A DNA stretch of 64,000 nt from Streptomyces lasiicapitis (GTDB taxonomy: Bacteria; Actinomycetota; Actinomycetes; Streptomycetales; Streptomycetaceae): the NCBI RefSeq assembly GCF_014646335.1, contig NZ_BMNG01000001.1, positions 426,235 to 490,234 of the forward strand, given 5' to 3'. Every line of letters starts with the position of its first letter. The stretch's first letter is position 1. Below, piece by piece: positions 36,992-44,841 of this stretch. The translations under genes and the position numbers were made by a program. Under the pieces are notes generated by a model that worked only from the letters and a program-made list of their open reading frames with translations, was not told where the DNA came from and did not search any database.

Positions 36992-37379
36992 GTGAACGGC
37001 CGGATTCGGCTGCCGACGCGAGTTCGCCCGCCACACGGCGGCTTTGGCCGCAGGTGGCCGGTCATCGTGTTCTGGCTCGCCCTGCCGCCGACGTTGGTGT
37101 GGTGGGGGATCGTATCCATGGGCACCGACGGGTACGACGGTGAGGTGTGGCGAGCGCTCGTCCTACACCGATGCCTGCATGACAGCTCTCAACTTCGGGG
37201 ATGTGTGGGGAGGCCGCTTCCTGTTGTACGCGGTGGCGCTCGGTGTGGTTCTTCCCATGCTCCCGCGACCCGACAGGTACACAGTCCTGCACGGAACGGT
37301 CCTCGCCTTGGCGGTGGCATGCCTGCTCGCCGGTGTGGTGGCCAACGCCGCCTCGCACCACCACGGCGAAGGCAACTAG
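36992..37379 (+). pseudogene. Frameshifted small membrane protein
   Basis: From a GTG at 36992 one frame encodes RRWPVIVFWLALPPTLVWWG then GTDGYDGEV. From about 37150 the continuation is in the next frame: SYTDACMTALNFGDVWGG, FLLYAVALGVVLPML and VLHGTVLALAVACLLAGVV, ending at 37379. The three membrane helices make one sensible protein only if the frame changes near 37140-37165. It is therefore read as a frameshifted gene or a sequencing error. No family is recognised. It is the only plus-strand gene inside the Tad region. Confidence 0.6.
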
Positions 37380-37398
37380 CGGTCACATTCCGCCACGT

Positions 37399-38289
37399 CT
37401 ACTTCCCCAGAATCGACCCGAAGTCCGACCCCGACCCCAGAAACATCCCGGAGGCGATCAGGATCATCGTCGCCGGAAGCATGAACACAAGCGTCACCAT
37501 CGTCGCCTTCGGGATTGTTTTCGCGGCGCGGCGGCGGGAGTTCTGGGCGTCTGTGCGGCGCATGTCGGTCGCGAGTTGGATCAGGGTTTCGGCGATCGGG
37601 GAGCCGAGTTCCTCGCCCTGTTGGAGGGCGGAGACGAACTGGGCCACCTGCTCCGAGGAGTTGCGTTTGCGTAGTTCGTCGAAGGCCTGGCGGCGGCTGA
37701 CGCCCATGTCCATCTGGCGGAGGGTGATGCGGAGTTCGTCGGCCCACGGACCCTCGTACTTCTCGGCCACGCGGTCCAGGGCCTGCCGGAAGCCGAGGCC
37801 CGCGGAGACGACGACGGCCAGGACGTCCAGGAAGTCGGGGAGCGTGCGGTCGATGACCTCGCGGCGTTCGCGGATGGCCTGCCAGATCAGGGCGTCCGCC
37901 GCCACCGCGCCGAAGACGAAGGTCATGGCCGCGAAGAGGGGTTGGGAGTTGGTGAGGAAGATCAGGCCCAGGACGGCGCCGAAGACTCCGTACACCGCGC
38001 GGCGGGCCGCGTAGCGGTCGATGGTGAGGCCGCCGGGGTTGCCCGCCATGTCGATGCGGCGGCGTTTGGCGGTGACGCGCTTCGGGCCCATGAGGCGCAG
38101 GACGAGTGGCGCGAATCGCATGCCCAGGCGGTCCACCGCCCCGCCCGCCACCGAGACGCGTGACGCGCCCACCTCCAGGGCCACCGCCAGGTCCGCCGGG
38201 AGTTTCGCCTCCGCGCGGTACATGCGGATGCCCTGCGCGGCGCCGGCCACGGCCAGGCCCATCACTGCGGCGAGCAGTAGTGCGGTCAC
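37399..38289 (-). CDS. tadC: TadC pilus assembly membrane protein (T2SSF domain)
   Basis: 296 residues. N-terminal helix, cytoplasmic loop, a helix pair (VYGVFGAVLGLIFLTN, FAAMTFVFGAVAADALIW), the T2SSF domain (LPDFLDVLAVVVSAGLGFRQALDRVAEKYEGPWADEL, then GEELGSPIAETL) and a C-terminal helix (ATMVTLVFMLPATMILIASGMFL). It is the inner platform protein of the Tad machine, paired with TadB, whose stop lies 2 bases upstream of this start. Confidence 0.92.
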   Translation of the reverse strand: MTALLLAAVMGLAVAGAAQGIRMYRAEAKLPADLAVALEVGASRVSVAGGAVDRLGMRFAPLVLRLMGPKRVTAKRRRIDMAGNPGGLTIDRYAARRAVYGVFGAVLGLIFLTNSQPLFAAMTFVFGAVAADALIWQAIRERREVIDRTLPDFLDVLAVVVSAGLGFRQALDRVAEKYEGPWADELRITLRQMDMGVSRRQAFDELRKRNSSEQVAQFVSALQQGEELGSPIAETLIQLATDMRRTDAQNSRRRAAKTIPKATMVTLVFMLPATMILIASGMFLGSGSDFGSILGK

Positions 38290-38290
38290 G

Positions 38291-39238
38291 TCACACCTCG
38301 ATCTTTCCGAGGCGCCTGATCACGAAGAAGCCGACGGCGTAGAGGCCGAGCGAGATCAGGATCAGGGTCTGGCCGAGGGGCGAGCCCGTCACGCGCTCCA
38401 GGGCGCCCTCGTTCGAGGAGTTGATCAGGAGGAGGGAGCCCAGGCCCAGGAGCGGGACTGTGAAGGCGGTGGCGTGGACCTCCGAGAGCATCGTGCGGAC
38501 CTCACGCCGCGTCTCCTTGCGGTCCTCCAGGGTCTGCGTGAGGTTGCGGAGGGAGTTGACCACCGATCCGCCCGCTTTGTTCGACAGGACCAGCGTCGTT
38601 ACGAGGACTATCAACTCGCGGGACGGGAGGCGTTGCGCCAGCTCCTCCAGGGTGTCGTCGATCGAGCGCCCGAGGGTGAGCTGGTGCGCCACGTGGGAGA
38701 GCTCCTCGCCCGCGGGGGCCTCCAGCTCCTCCGCCGCCATCGCCAGGGAGGTGCGCAGGGCCAGGCCCGCCGCTGTCGCGTTCGCGAGGATGCGGGCGAC
38801 GTCGGGGAGCTGGTTGATGAAGGCCTCGATGCGCTTCTGGCGTTGCCAGTTGAGGAAGACGACGGCGCCCCAGACCGCCACGACCCCGGCGATGGGGCCG
38901 AAGAAGGGGGCGAGGGAGGCGGTCGCTATCAGCCAGAGGGCGGCCACGACCGCCATGACGTACGTGAAGAACTCGCCGGGGGTCAGGTCCAGGCCGGTCG
39001 CGGACAGACGTAGTTGGAGTTCGCGGCCCAGACGGGTGCGGCGCAGACGGCGGTCGACGGCCGTGAAGCGGCGTACGCGGCCGCCGCCCTCCAGGGCCGG
39101 CCGGGAGCCCTCGCCCGACAGGCGGTCCTCAAGGGCCCGGCGCTGGGCGCGCCCGGACGCGTACGTCTGGAGTCCGGCGACGGCCAGCGTGCCGGTGAGG
39201 AGCGTGGCCCCCAGGGCCAGCAGCGTGGGGTTGTCCAT
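38291..39238 (-). CDS. tadB: TadB pilus assembly membrane protein (T2SSF domain)
   Basis: 315 residues with an N-terminal helix (LLALGATLLTGTLAVAGL), a central helix pair, a T2SSF domain (LPDVARILANATAAGLALRTSLAMAAEEL, then LGRSIDDTLEELAQRL) and two C-terminal helices (TVPLLGLGSLLLI, TLILISLGLYAVGFFVI). It forms the platform with TadC. Upstream is the TadA ATPase gene, 49 bases away. Confidence 0.92.
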   Translation of the reverse strand: MDNPTLLALGATLLTGTLAVAGLQTYASGRAQRRALEDRLSGEGSRPALEGGGRVRRFTAVDRRLRRTRLGRELQLRLSATGLDLTPGEFFTYVMAVVAALWLIATASLAPFFGPIAGVVAVWGAVVFLNWQRQKRIEAFINQLPDVARILANATAAGLALRTSLAMAAEELEAPAGEELSHVAHQLTLGRSIDDTLEELAQRLPSRELIVLVTTLVLSNKAGGSVVNSLRNLTQTLEDRKETRREVRTMLSEVHATAFTVPLLGLGSLLLINSSNEGALERVTGSPLGQTLILISLGLYAVGFFVIRRLGKIEV

Positions 39239-39287
39239 CAGCCGGTCGCTTTCCTCATGCTCATGTCCGTCCGCGTGTTCGTGTTCA

Positions 39288-40628
39288 TCAGCCGATCGCT
39301 TCCCTGGTGTTCAGTACGTCGATGGCCCCGGCGACCCCGTACGCGGGCGGCACCGGCTCCCCCGCGACGTACAGCTTCTCCGCGATCGGCCGCGGCAGCG
39401 GCAGATGCTCGAAGTAGCCGTGGACGATGCGGTCCGGGCCGACAGGGCGCGGTACGAAGCGAGTCACGGGCGCGATGCGGAACTGCTGGCGGCCGTGGCT
39501 GACCAGGAGCACGATCTCGGCGACCTTGCGGGAGCCGTCGGCGTGCCGGGCGAGCTGGACGACCACGTCCACGGCCGAGTTGATCTGGTCGCGCAGGGCC
39601 TCGAAGGGGACCTGGACCTCCGACATGGAGCCCAGGGTCTGGAGCCGCGTCAGCGCGTCCTCGGCCGTGTTGGCGTGGACCGTGGCGAGCGAGCCGTCGT
39701 GACCGGTGGACATGGCTTGCAGCATGTCGAGGGTCTCGCCGCCGCGGACCTCGCCGACGATGATGCGGTCGGGGCGCATGCGCAGGGAGTTGCGTACGAG
39801 GTCGCGGATCGTTATCTGGCCCTTGCCCTCGACGTTGGGGGGCCGGGATTCCAGGCGGATCACGTGGTCCTGCTGGAGCTGGAGTTCCGCGGAGTCCTCG
39901 ATGGTGATGATGCGTTCGTGGGCGGGGAGCAGGCCGGACAGGGCGTTGAGGAGCGTCGTCTTGCCGGAGCCCGTGCCGCCGCTGACGATGATGTTGAAGC
40001 GGGCGCGTACGAACGCGGCGAGCAGCATCAGCATGTGCTCGTCGAGCGAGCCGAGGCCGATGAGTTCGGGCAGCGTGTACGCGCGCGGGAAGCGGCGGAT
40101 GGTGAGGGTCGCGCCGGTCAGGGCCAGCGGCGGGATGATGACGTTGACGCGTTCGCCGGTGGGCAGACGGGCGTCGACCATGGGGTTCGACTCGTCGACG
40201 CGACGGTTCACGGTGGAGACGATGCGTTCGATCGTCTGCATGAGCTGGTCCTCGGAGGCGAAGCGCAGCGGGAGCTGCTCGACCCGGCCCGACCGCTCCA
40301 CGAAGATCGAGTCGGGGCCGTTGACCATGATCTCCGTGATGGAGGCGTCGGCGAGGAGCGGTTCGAGCACGCCGAGGCCCAGCGCCTCGTCGACGACGCG
40401 GCGGACCAGGTGGGCGCGCTCGGCGGAGGAGAGGACCGGGCCCTCGCGGCTGATGATGTGGTTGAGGACGCGCTCCAGGCGGGCGCGGCGCTCGGACGCC
40501 GTCAGGGACGACATCTCGGCGAGGTCGATCTCTTCGAGGAGCTTCGCGCGGTACGTCGCCACGAGGCTGTCGTCGCGGTTGGGCGCGGTGGCGTCGGCGG
40601 GCGACGCGATGCGGGCTCGCAGGCTCAT
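39288..40628 (-). CDS. tadA: TadA/CpaF secretion ATPase
   Basis: 446 residues. N-terminal all-alpha domain (about 20-100), then the VirB11/PulE-type core: TEIMVNGPDSIFVERSG, Walker A SGGTGSGKTTLLNAL, Asp box IITIEDSAELQL, Walker B RIIVGEVRGGE and the His box STGHDGSLATVHAN. It is the hexameric motor that drives pilin polymerisation through TadB/TadC. It sits between the TadE gene and tadB. Confidence 0.96.
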   Translation of the reverse strand: MSLRARIASPADATAPNRDDSLVATYRAKLLEEIDLAEMSSLTASERRARLERVLNHIISREGPVLSSAERAHLVRRVVDEALGLGVLEPLLADASITEIMVNGPDSIFVERSGRVEQLPLRFASEDQLMQTIERIVSTVNRRVDESNPMVDARLPTGERVNVIIPPLALTGATLTIRRFPRAYTLPELIGLGSLDEHMLMLLAAFVRARFNIIVSGGTGSGKTTLLNALSGLLPAHERIITIEDSAELQLQQDHVIRLESRPPNVEGKGQITIRDLVRNSLRMRPDRIIVGEVRGGETLDMLQAMSTGHDGSLATVHANTAEDALTRLQTLGSMSEVQVPFEALRDQINSAVDVVVQLARHADGSRKVAEIVLLVSHGRQQFRIAPVTRFVPRPVGPDRIVHGYFEHLPLPRPIAEKLYVAGEPVPPAYGVAGAIDVLNTREAIG

Positions 40629-40633
40629 GGGGG

Positions 40634-41104
40634 TCAGCCTCCGGCGTCGGGGTCGTCGTTGGGCATCGTCGCGGACTTCTCGACACTCCAGTCGGTGTCC
40701 ACGAACGGGAGGAGCGTGGGGACTTGGACGGTGACGGTGGCGGTGGTCGTCTCGCCGCTTCCGTCGCCGACGCTGACGGTGGCGTCAAGGCTGTCGTGCA
40801 TGGCCGCGTGGCCCGCCGCCTCCCCGCCGCCCTCGCCCTGCGAGGCGACCCGGGCGGCGGCGCGCGCGCCGGAACCGGCCTGGTTCGCGGCGTAGCCGAC
40901 GAGGCCGAGCTGGATGGCGGCGAGGCCGATGATGAGGAGGATGGGGAGGTAGCCGGCGAATTCGAGGATGGAGACGCCGGCGTCGTCGAAGCGGTGGCGG
41001 CGCTTTGCGGTACGGGGGCCGACAGCTCGGGGCGCGGGCAGCCTGCCCACCACGCGGCGGTAGCCGTGCGGGACGGCGGACGGACGCCACAACACGTCCC
41101 TCAC
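40634..41104 (-). CDS. tadE: TadE-type pseudopilin
   Basis: 156 residues from a GTG at 41104 whose GTGA overlaps the stop of the CpaE-TadE fusion gene. A basic N-terminal region is followed by DDAGVSILEFAGYLPILLIIGLAAIQLGLVGYAA, the TadE helix with the conserved Glu, and an extracytoplasmic beta-rich domain ending in MPNDDPDAGG. It is a minor pilin or scaffold for the Tad pilus. Confidence 0.9.
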   Translation of the reverse strand: MRDVLWRPSAVPHGYRRVVGRLPAPRAVGPRTAKRRHRFDDAGVSILEFAGYLPILLIIGLAAIQLGLVGYAANQAGSGARAAARVASQGEGGGEAAGHAAMHDSLDATVSVGDGSGETTTATVTVQVPTLLPFVDTDWSVEKSATMPNDDPDAGG

Positions 41105-42720
41105 GGCGAGTCCTCCCCCTCGCGCGCCGCCCCCGCCTTCGCGTCGACGCGCCACCCCGTCTCCACCCCCGGGAAGAACAGCGGCACGTCCACCCTGACG
41201 GTGGCCTCCACGACGTCGCCCGCCGGGGCACAGGAGATCTCGGCGTCCTGCCAGGCCCCGGGGAGATGTTCCTTCCCGGCAGCCTCGCAGGCACCCTGTC
41301 CGTCGTCACCCATGGCGTACGCGGCCGTCGCGGCCCGAGCCGCCTCATCGGCCGCGTTCCCGGCCAACGAGTACGTATACCCGTACAAAGCGCACTGCCA
41401 CAGAATCCCCATGACGGCAAGCACCAGCGGGAACATCCCGGCGAATTCGAGGGTGACCGCGCCGCGGTCGGACTTGCCGAGGCGCCGGGTGCCCCGCCCG
41501 CCCTTGCGCCCGTGCCCCGCGGACTCCGGCTCCACGAGCCCGAGTTCGCCCGCGAGCCCCCACAGCGCCTGCTTGACGGTCGACTTGCTGTCGAGGTCCT
41601 GGAGGCGGCCCGCGTCGACGGGGGCCTGGAGTTCCTTGGGGGCGTCCGGGACCGTGGCGCGGGCCGCGCGTGCGCCGGTGACGCGGGCGACGAGCGACGG
41701 CTGGATCTCCGTGCCCCGCGCGGCCCGGTTGACGACCGTGACCGTCTCCTCGGCCTTGCGGATCTGGAGCCGGTCCCAGAGCCGGACCATGCGTTTGGCT
41801 GCGCGCACGGCCACCACGTCGGGGGTGACCAGGAGGACGGCCTGGTCGGCCATCTCTATGGCGGTGGCGGTGGCGGACGTGACGTACGTACCGCAGTCGA
41901 CGACCACGACGTCGTACCGCCCGCGCAGCGCGTTGACCGTCTGCCGGGCGACGCGGTCGGTGATCTCCTCGCCGCGCTCGCCGTCCGCGGGCGCGAGCAG
42001 CAGGCCGACGCCGGACTCGTGGGCGTACACCGCGTCCTGGACGACGCGCGGCGAGATGTCGCTGATCGAGGCGAGGTCGGCGACGGAGCGGCGGAACTGT
42101 ACGTCGAGGTAGGAGGCGACGTCGCCGGACTGGAGGTCGAGGTCGAGGAGGGCGGTGCTGCGGCCGGAGGCCTGCGCGGCGAGGGCGAGCTGGACGGCGG
42201 CCAGGGTGGTGCCGACGCCGCCCTTGGCGCCGGCGACGGCCACGACCTGTCCGCCCCCGGGGACGGCGGCGCCCGGCCCGCCGCCGTACAGCTCGACGGC
42301 GCTCGACCCCAGATGCCGCCGCATCCCCGCCGACCAGGCGGACGCGGCCTGCACCCGCTCGGCGAGGGCGTCGTAGGCGAGCGGGAAGGTGACGATGCCG
42401 CGGGCGCCGCTGTCCATCGCGGCGGTCAGGAGCGCCGGGCTGGTGTCGGCGGTGACGAGCACGACGCCCACCGCGGGAAATCGCAGGACCAGGTCGCGGA
42501 TCAGATCGAGCGCGGGCACGGGCGCGATGCGTTCGTGGACGAGGACGACCTCGGGCAGCTCGTCGAGGGACTCGGCGGCGAGGCGGGCGAGGGTGTCCAG
42601 GAGCGCGGTGGAGTCCGGTACGGGCGCGGCGGGCTCGGCGTCCGGGAGCTGCGCGGCGAGGCCGGTGAGGGCGCGTGCCGCGTCCATGTCGCCGACGGCG
42701 GGCAGGATTCGGGTGGTCAC
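41101..42720 (-). CDS. CpaE/TadZ ATPase fused to a TadE-like pseudopilin
   Basis: 539 residues in one open frame. Residues 1-130 are a receiver-like domain (VVLVHERIAPVPALDLIRD, VGVVLVTADTSPALL). Residues 155-390 are a MinD/ParA-type ATPase with the deviant Walker A AGAKGGVGTT and the STALLDLDLQSGDV strand. After a basic linker (GRKGGRGTRRLGKS) comes RGAVTLEFAGMFPLVLAVMGIL, a complete TadE membrane helix with its conserved Glu, and an extracytoplasmic C-terminus with a Cys pair. CpaE/TadZ places the pilus machine at a site in the cell. Fusing it to a membrane pseudopilin would anchor it directly. A separate tadE follows. Confidence 0.9.
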   Translation of the reverse strand: MTTRILPAVGDMDAARALTGLAAQLPDAEPAAPVPDSTALLDTLARLAAESLDELPEVVLVHERIAPVPALDLIRDLVLRFPAVGVVLVTADTSPALLTAAMDSGARGIVTFPLAYDALAERVQAASAWSAGMRRHLGSSAVELYGGGPGAAVPGGGQVVAVAGAKGGVGTTLAAVQLALAAQASGRSTALLDLDLQSGDVASYLDVQFRRSVADLASISDISPRVVQDAVYAHESGVGLLLAPADGERGEEITDRVARQTVNALRGRYDVVVVDCGTYVTSATATAIEMADQAVLLVTPDVVAVRAAKRMVRLWDRLQIRKAEETVTVVNRAARGTEIQPSLVARVTGARAARATVPDAPKELQAPVDAGRLQDLDSKSTVKQALWGLAGELGLVEPESAGHGRKGGRGTRRLGKSDRGAVTLEFAGMFPLVLAVMGILWQCALYGYTYSLAGNAADEAARAATAAYAMGDDGQGACEAAGKEHLPGAWQDAEISCAPAGDVVEATVRVDVPLFFPGVETGWRVDAKAGAAREGEDSP

Positions 42721-42787
42721 ACGCGGCCTCCCTCGGCCCGGGGAACGTACATGAGTGGCCCCCTCATCGTGCTCACTTGACTCGTGC

Positions 42788-43501
42788 TCACTTGTCTTCG
42801 TCCAAGGTGTACGTACGGTCGCCGCGCGGCACGTCCGCGTCGCCTCCCTGCCCGACGAGCGCGAGCCGCACGTGCGAGGCGAAGGACTCGGCGTACGCGA
42901 CGCGCTGGGCGTCCTTGGTGTCGAGGGCGAACGTGATCGGCACGGCCTCGCTCTCGCGGCGCCGGGAGCGGTCGTCGTCGGGGTCGGCGTCGAGCGAGGT
43001 CAGCTTGCCGACGTCGATGACCTTCGCGCCCTCCACGATGACCTTCGACTGGTCGGCGCCCTTCTCGTCCTCGGCCTTGAAAGTGGCGTAGATGTTGACG
43101 GTCGAGCCGGGCGTGATCTTTCCGGCGACGCCGGTCGCGGCGTCGATCATGATCGCGATCTCCTGCTGACCCGGCTCCAGTTGGGGCCGCTTCACGATCA
43201 TGTCGGTCTGCAGCAGTGAGCCCTTGCGGAGCTGCGTGACGGCGATCTTGCCCCGGATCTCCCTCAAACTGGTCACGGCGTTGTCCGACAGCCACCGCTC
43301 GGGCATCTCGACCTTCTTGAACTGGCCGGGCTCCAGCTCCTTGTAGGGCGCGACGTCCGTCTTGAGTTCGTACGCCTCGACCTCGGGCCCGACCTTTGAG
43401 TTCACGTCGCGGATCACCGAGAGCACGCCGGCGAACGCGCCGAGCGCGCACAGGACCGACAGGACCAGCAGGATGACACCGCGGCGCTGGCGTGAATTCA
43501 T
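42788..43501 (-). CDS. cpaB: CpaB/RcpC-type pilus assembly protein (SAF domain)
   Basis: 237 residues. N-terminal membrane anchor (RRGVILLVLSVLCALGAFAGVLSVI), a SAF domain (TDVAPYKELEPGQFKKVEMPERW, then LRKGSLLQTDMI) and the RcpC-type C-terminal region (AIMIDAATGVAGKITPGSTVNIYATF, ALDTKDAQRVAYAES). It is the first gene of the Tad cluster. In other bacteria CpaB supports the secretin. No secretin is expected in this monoderm, so it probably binds peptidoglycan or the pilus base. Confidence 0.9.
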   Translation of the reverse strand: MNSRQRRGVILLVLSVLCALGAFAGVLSVIRDVNSKVGPEVEAYELKTDVAPYKELEPGQFKKVEMPERWLSDNAVTSLREIRGKIAVTQLRKGSLLQTDMIVKRPQLEPGQQEIAIMIDAATGVAGKITPGSTVNIYATFKAEDEKGADQSKVIVEGAKVIDVGKLTSLDADPDDDRSRRRESEAVPITFALDTKDAQRVAYAESFASHVRLALVGQGGDADVPRGDRTYTLDEDK

Positions 43502-43547
43502 GGGCCGGACTACCTACCTCGATCGATCGTGCAGCAAGTGCGTGGTT

Positions 43548-43592
43548 CTTGCGTGCAGGTGGCTTGCGTGCGGGTGGCTTGCGTGCGGGTGG
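43548..43592. repeat. Three tandem 15-bp repeats upstream of cpaB
   Basis: Unit CTTGCGTGCGGGTGG at 43548-43562 (one mismatch), 43563-43577 and 43578-43592, 47 bases ahead of the cpaB start and therefore in its leader or promoter. The CCACC/GCACGC side could act as a repeated operator. Confidence 0.8.
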
Positions 43593-43657
43593 CTACGGAC
43601 AGTGAGCGGGGTGGTGCGTGAGACGTCGGATGCGTACGTACGCAAGGGGGCGGGGTG

Positions 43658-44560
43658 TTACGTCGCGCCTCGCGGCAAGGCGCGTACTCCTGGTTCGGCC
43701 GCCGTATTCATCGGCGCGGCGCAGAAGGCGCAGCGGTCACCGATGAGTTCGAGACCGCACCAGTGGCAGTCCTCCCTCCGCACGGACGACACCAGTTGAT
43801 AGAGCACGGAGATGTCGGGGATGGCGGCGGCGAACTCGACGAGCTTGCCGGTGGCCCACCACTTCGCCGACTCGGCGGGCAGCTTCACGTCGGCCGCCCC
43901 CTGCACGTTCCATGCGCCCGCCAGCTCCCCGACCACCCAGTCGGGCGCGAGCTGCCCCGCCGCGTACAGCATTTTCGTACTGAACCCGGGCCCTTGCAGC
44001 AGCGCATCACCCCCACCACTCACCTTGACCAGCTCGGGCCGCGGCGTGGCGAGTACCGCGAACTGCGCGCCCGGAACCCAGGACTTGGCGTGCGAGCGGA
44101 GGGTGACGGGCACGCGGTCGAGCTTGGCGACGGAGCCGAGGAGGGCGCCCGCGTAGATGTAATGACTGAGAAGCCGGGCGGCGCAGGCGAGCACCCCCGG
44201 ACTGAAGTCGCATATGGACAACTGCCGCAACTGAAGCGCGAGAACAGACAGCCCAAGAGGCGGCAGATCACTACGCACAAAGGCAATCCGGTCACTCTCG
44301 AGCACGGACCGGATGGCGTGCAGCCGATGCCGCACGGAGTCCGGGGCGGAGGCCGGGCACAGCACGATCACGTACCCGTGGTACTCGATCAGGGTGTGCA
44401 TCTCGGTGAGGGCGTCGTCCAGCGAGTACGTCGCGAGCGACTTCGACGAGTGCGTCTTCGTCGCCTGGACGGCGCTCTGCAGGACTGCGGCGGTCGGGGT
44501 GTGGCGGTCGGGCGAGGGCAGCACCAGCTCGGGGCTGGTGACGGCTATCGCGGTCGGCAT
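43658..44560 (-). CDS. Conserved hypothetical protein with C-terminal zinc ribbon
   Basis: About 300 residues from an ATG at 44560; an ATG at 44638 would add 26. I do not recognise the main domain. It is mixed alpha/beta with ATYSLDDALTEMHTLIEYHGYVIVLCPA, LESDRIAFVRSDLPPLGLSVLALQLRQL and a Trp-rich WVVGELAGAWNV region. The C-terminal CHWCGLELIGDRCAFCAAP is a four-cysteine zinc ribbon. It lies just upstream of cpaB on the same strand and may belong to the pilus regulon. A direct role in the machine is not shown. Confidence 0.75.
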   Translation of the reverse strand: MPTAIAVTSPELVLPSPDRHTPTAAVLQSAVQATKTHSSKSLATYSLDDALTEMHTLIEYHGYVIVLCPASAPDSVRHRLHAIRSVLESDRIAFVRSDLPPLGLSVLALQLRQLSICDFSPGVLACAARLLSHYIYAGALLGSVAKLDRVPVTLRSHAKSWVPGAQFAVLATPRPELVKVSGGGDALLQGPGFSTKMLYAAGQLAPDWVVGELAGAWNVQGAADVKLPAESAKWWATGKLVEFAAAIPDISVLYQLVSSVRREDCHWCGLELIGDRCAFCAAPMNTAAEPGVRALPRGAT

Positions 44561-44728
44561 CCGCACACCCCCGGTCCCGGTCCTCACGCCCACCTTGTCG
44601 TCCCGCTTGTCGTACTGGGCCTCCTGCCTGAGCACCATATCCAGGCAGGGGCCACCTCAACACCCAACTTCCCACTGTTCACCTTGAGATCGACCTGTTC
44701 CCGAGGGGGGCAAGTGGCGCCAGAGGTC

Positions 44729-44761
44729 TTGACAAGGGCATTGGTCTGGACCACCTTGTAC
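44729..44761 (+). promoter_or_regulatory. Chitinase promoter with DasR-like operator
   Basis: TTGACA at 44729-44734 fits a -35 hexamer. TGGTCTGGACCA (44742-44753), one base off the DasR-responsive consensus TGGTCTAGACCA, lies between it and the start. GACCAAG follows as part of a direct repeat (GGACCAC, CGACCAAG), as in other Streptomyces chitinase promoters. N-acetylglucosamine control is therefore expected. Confidence 0.75.
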
Positions 44762-44841
44762 GACCAAGCAAGCAGCGGTGGCCACCGTTTCCTCCCGGGC
44801 CTCACCGGGCCACTCCCCCACATCCCCCCACGGAGGCAGAA

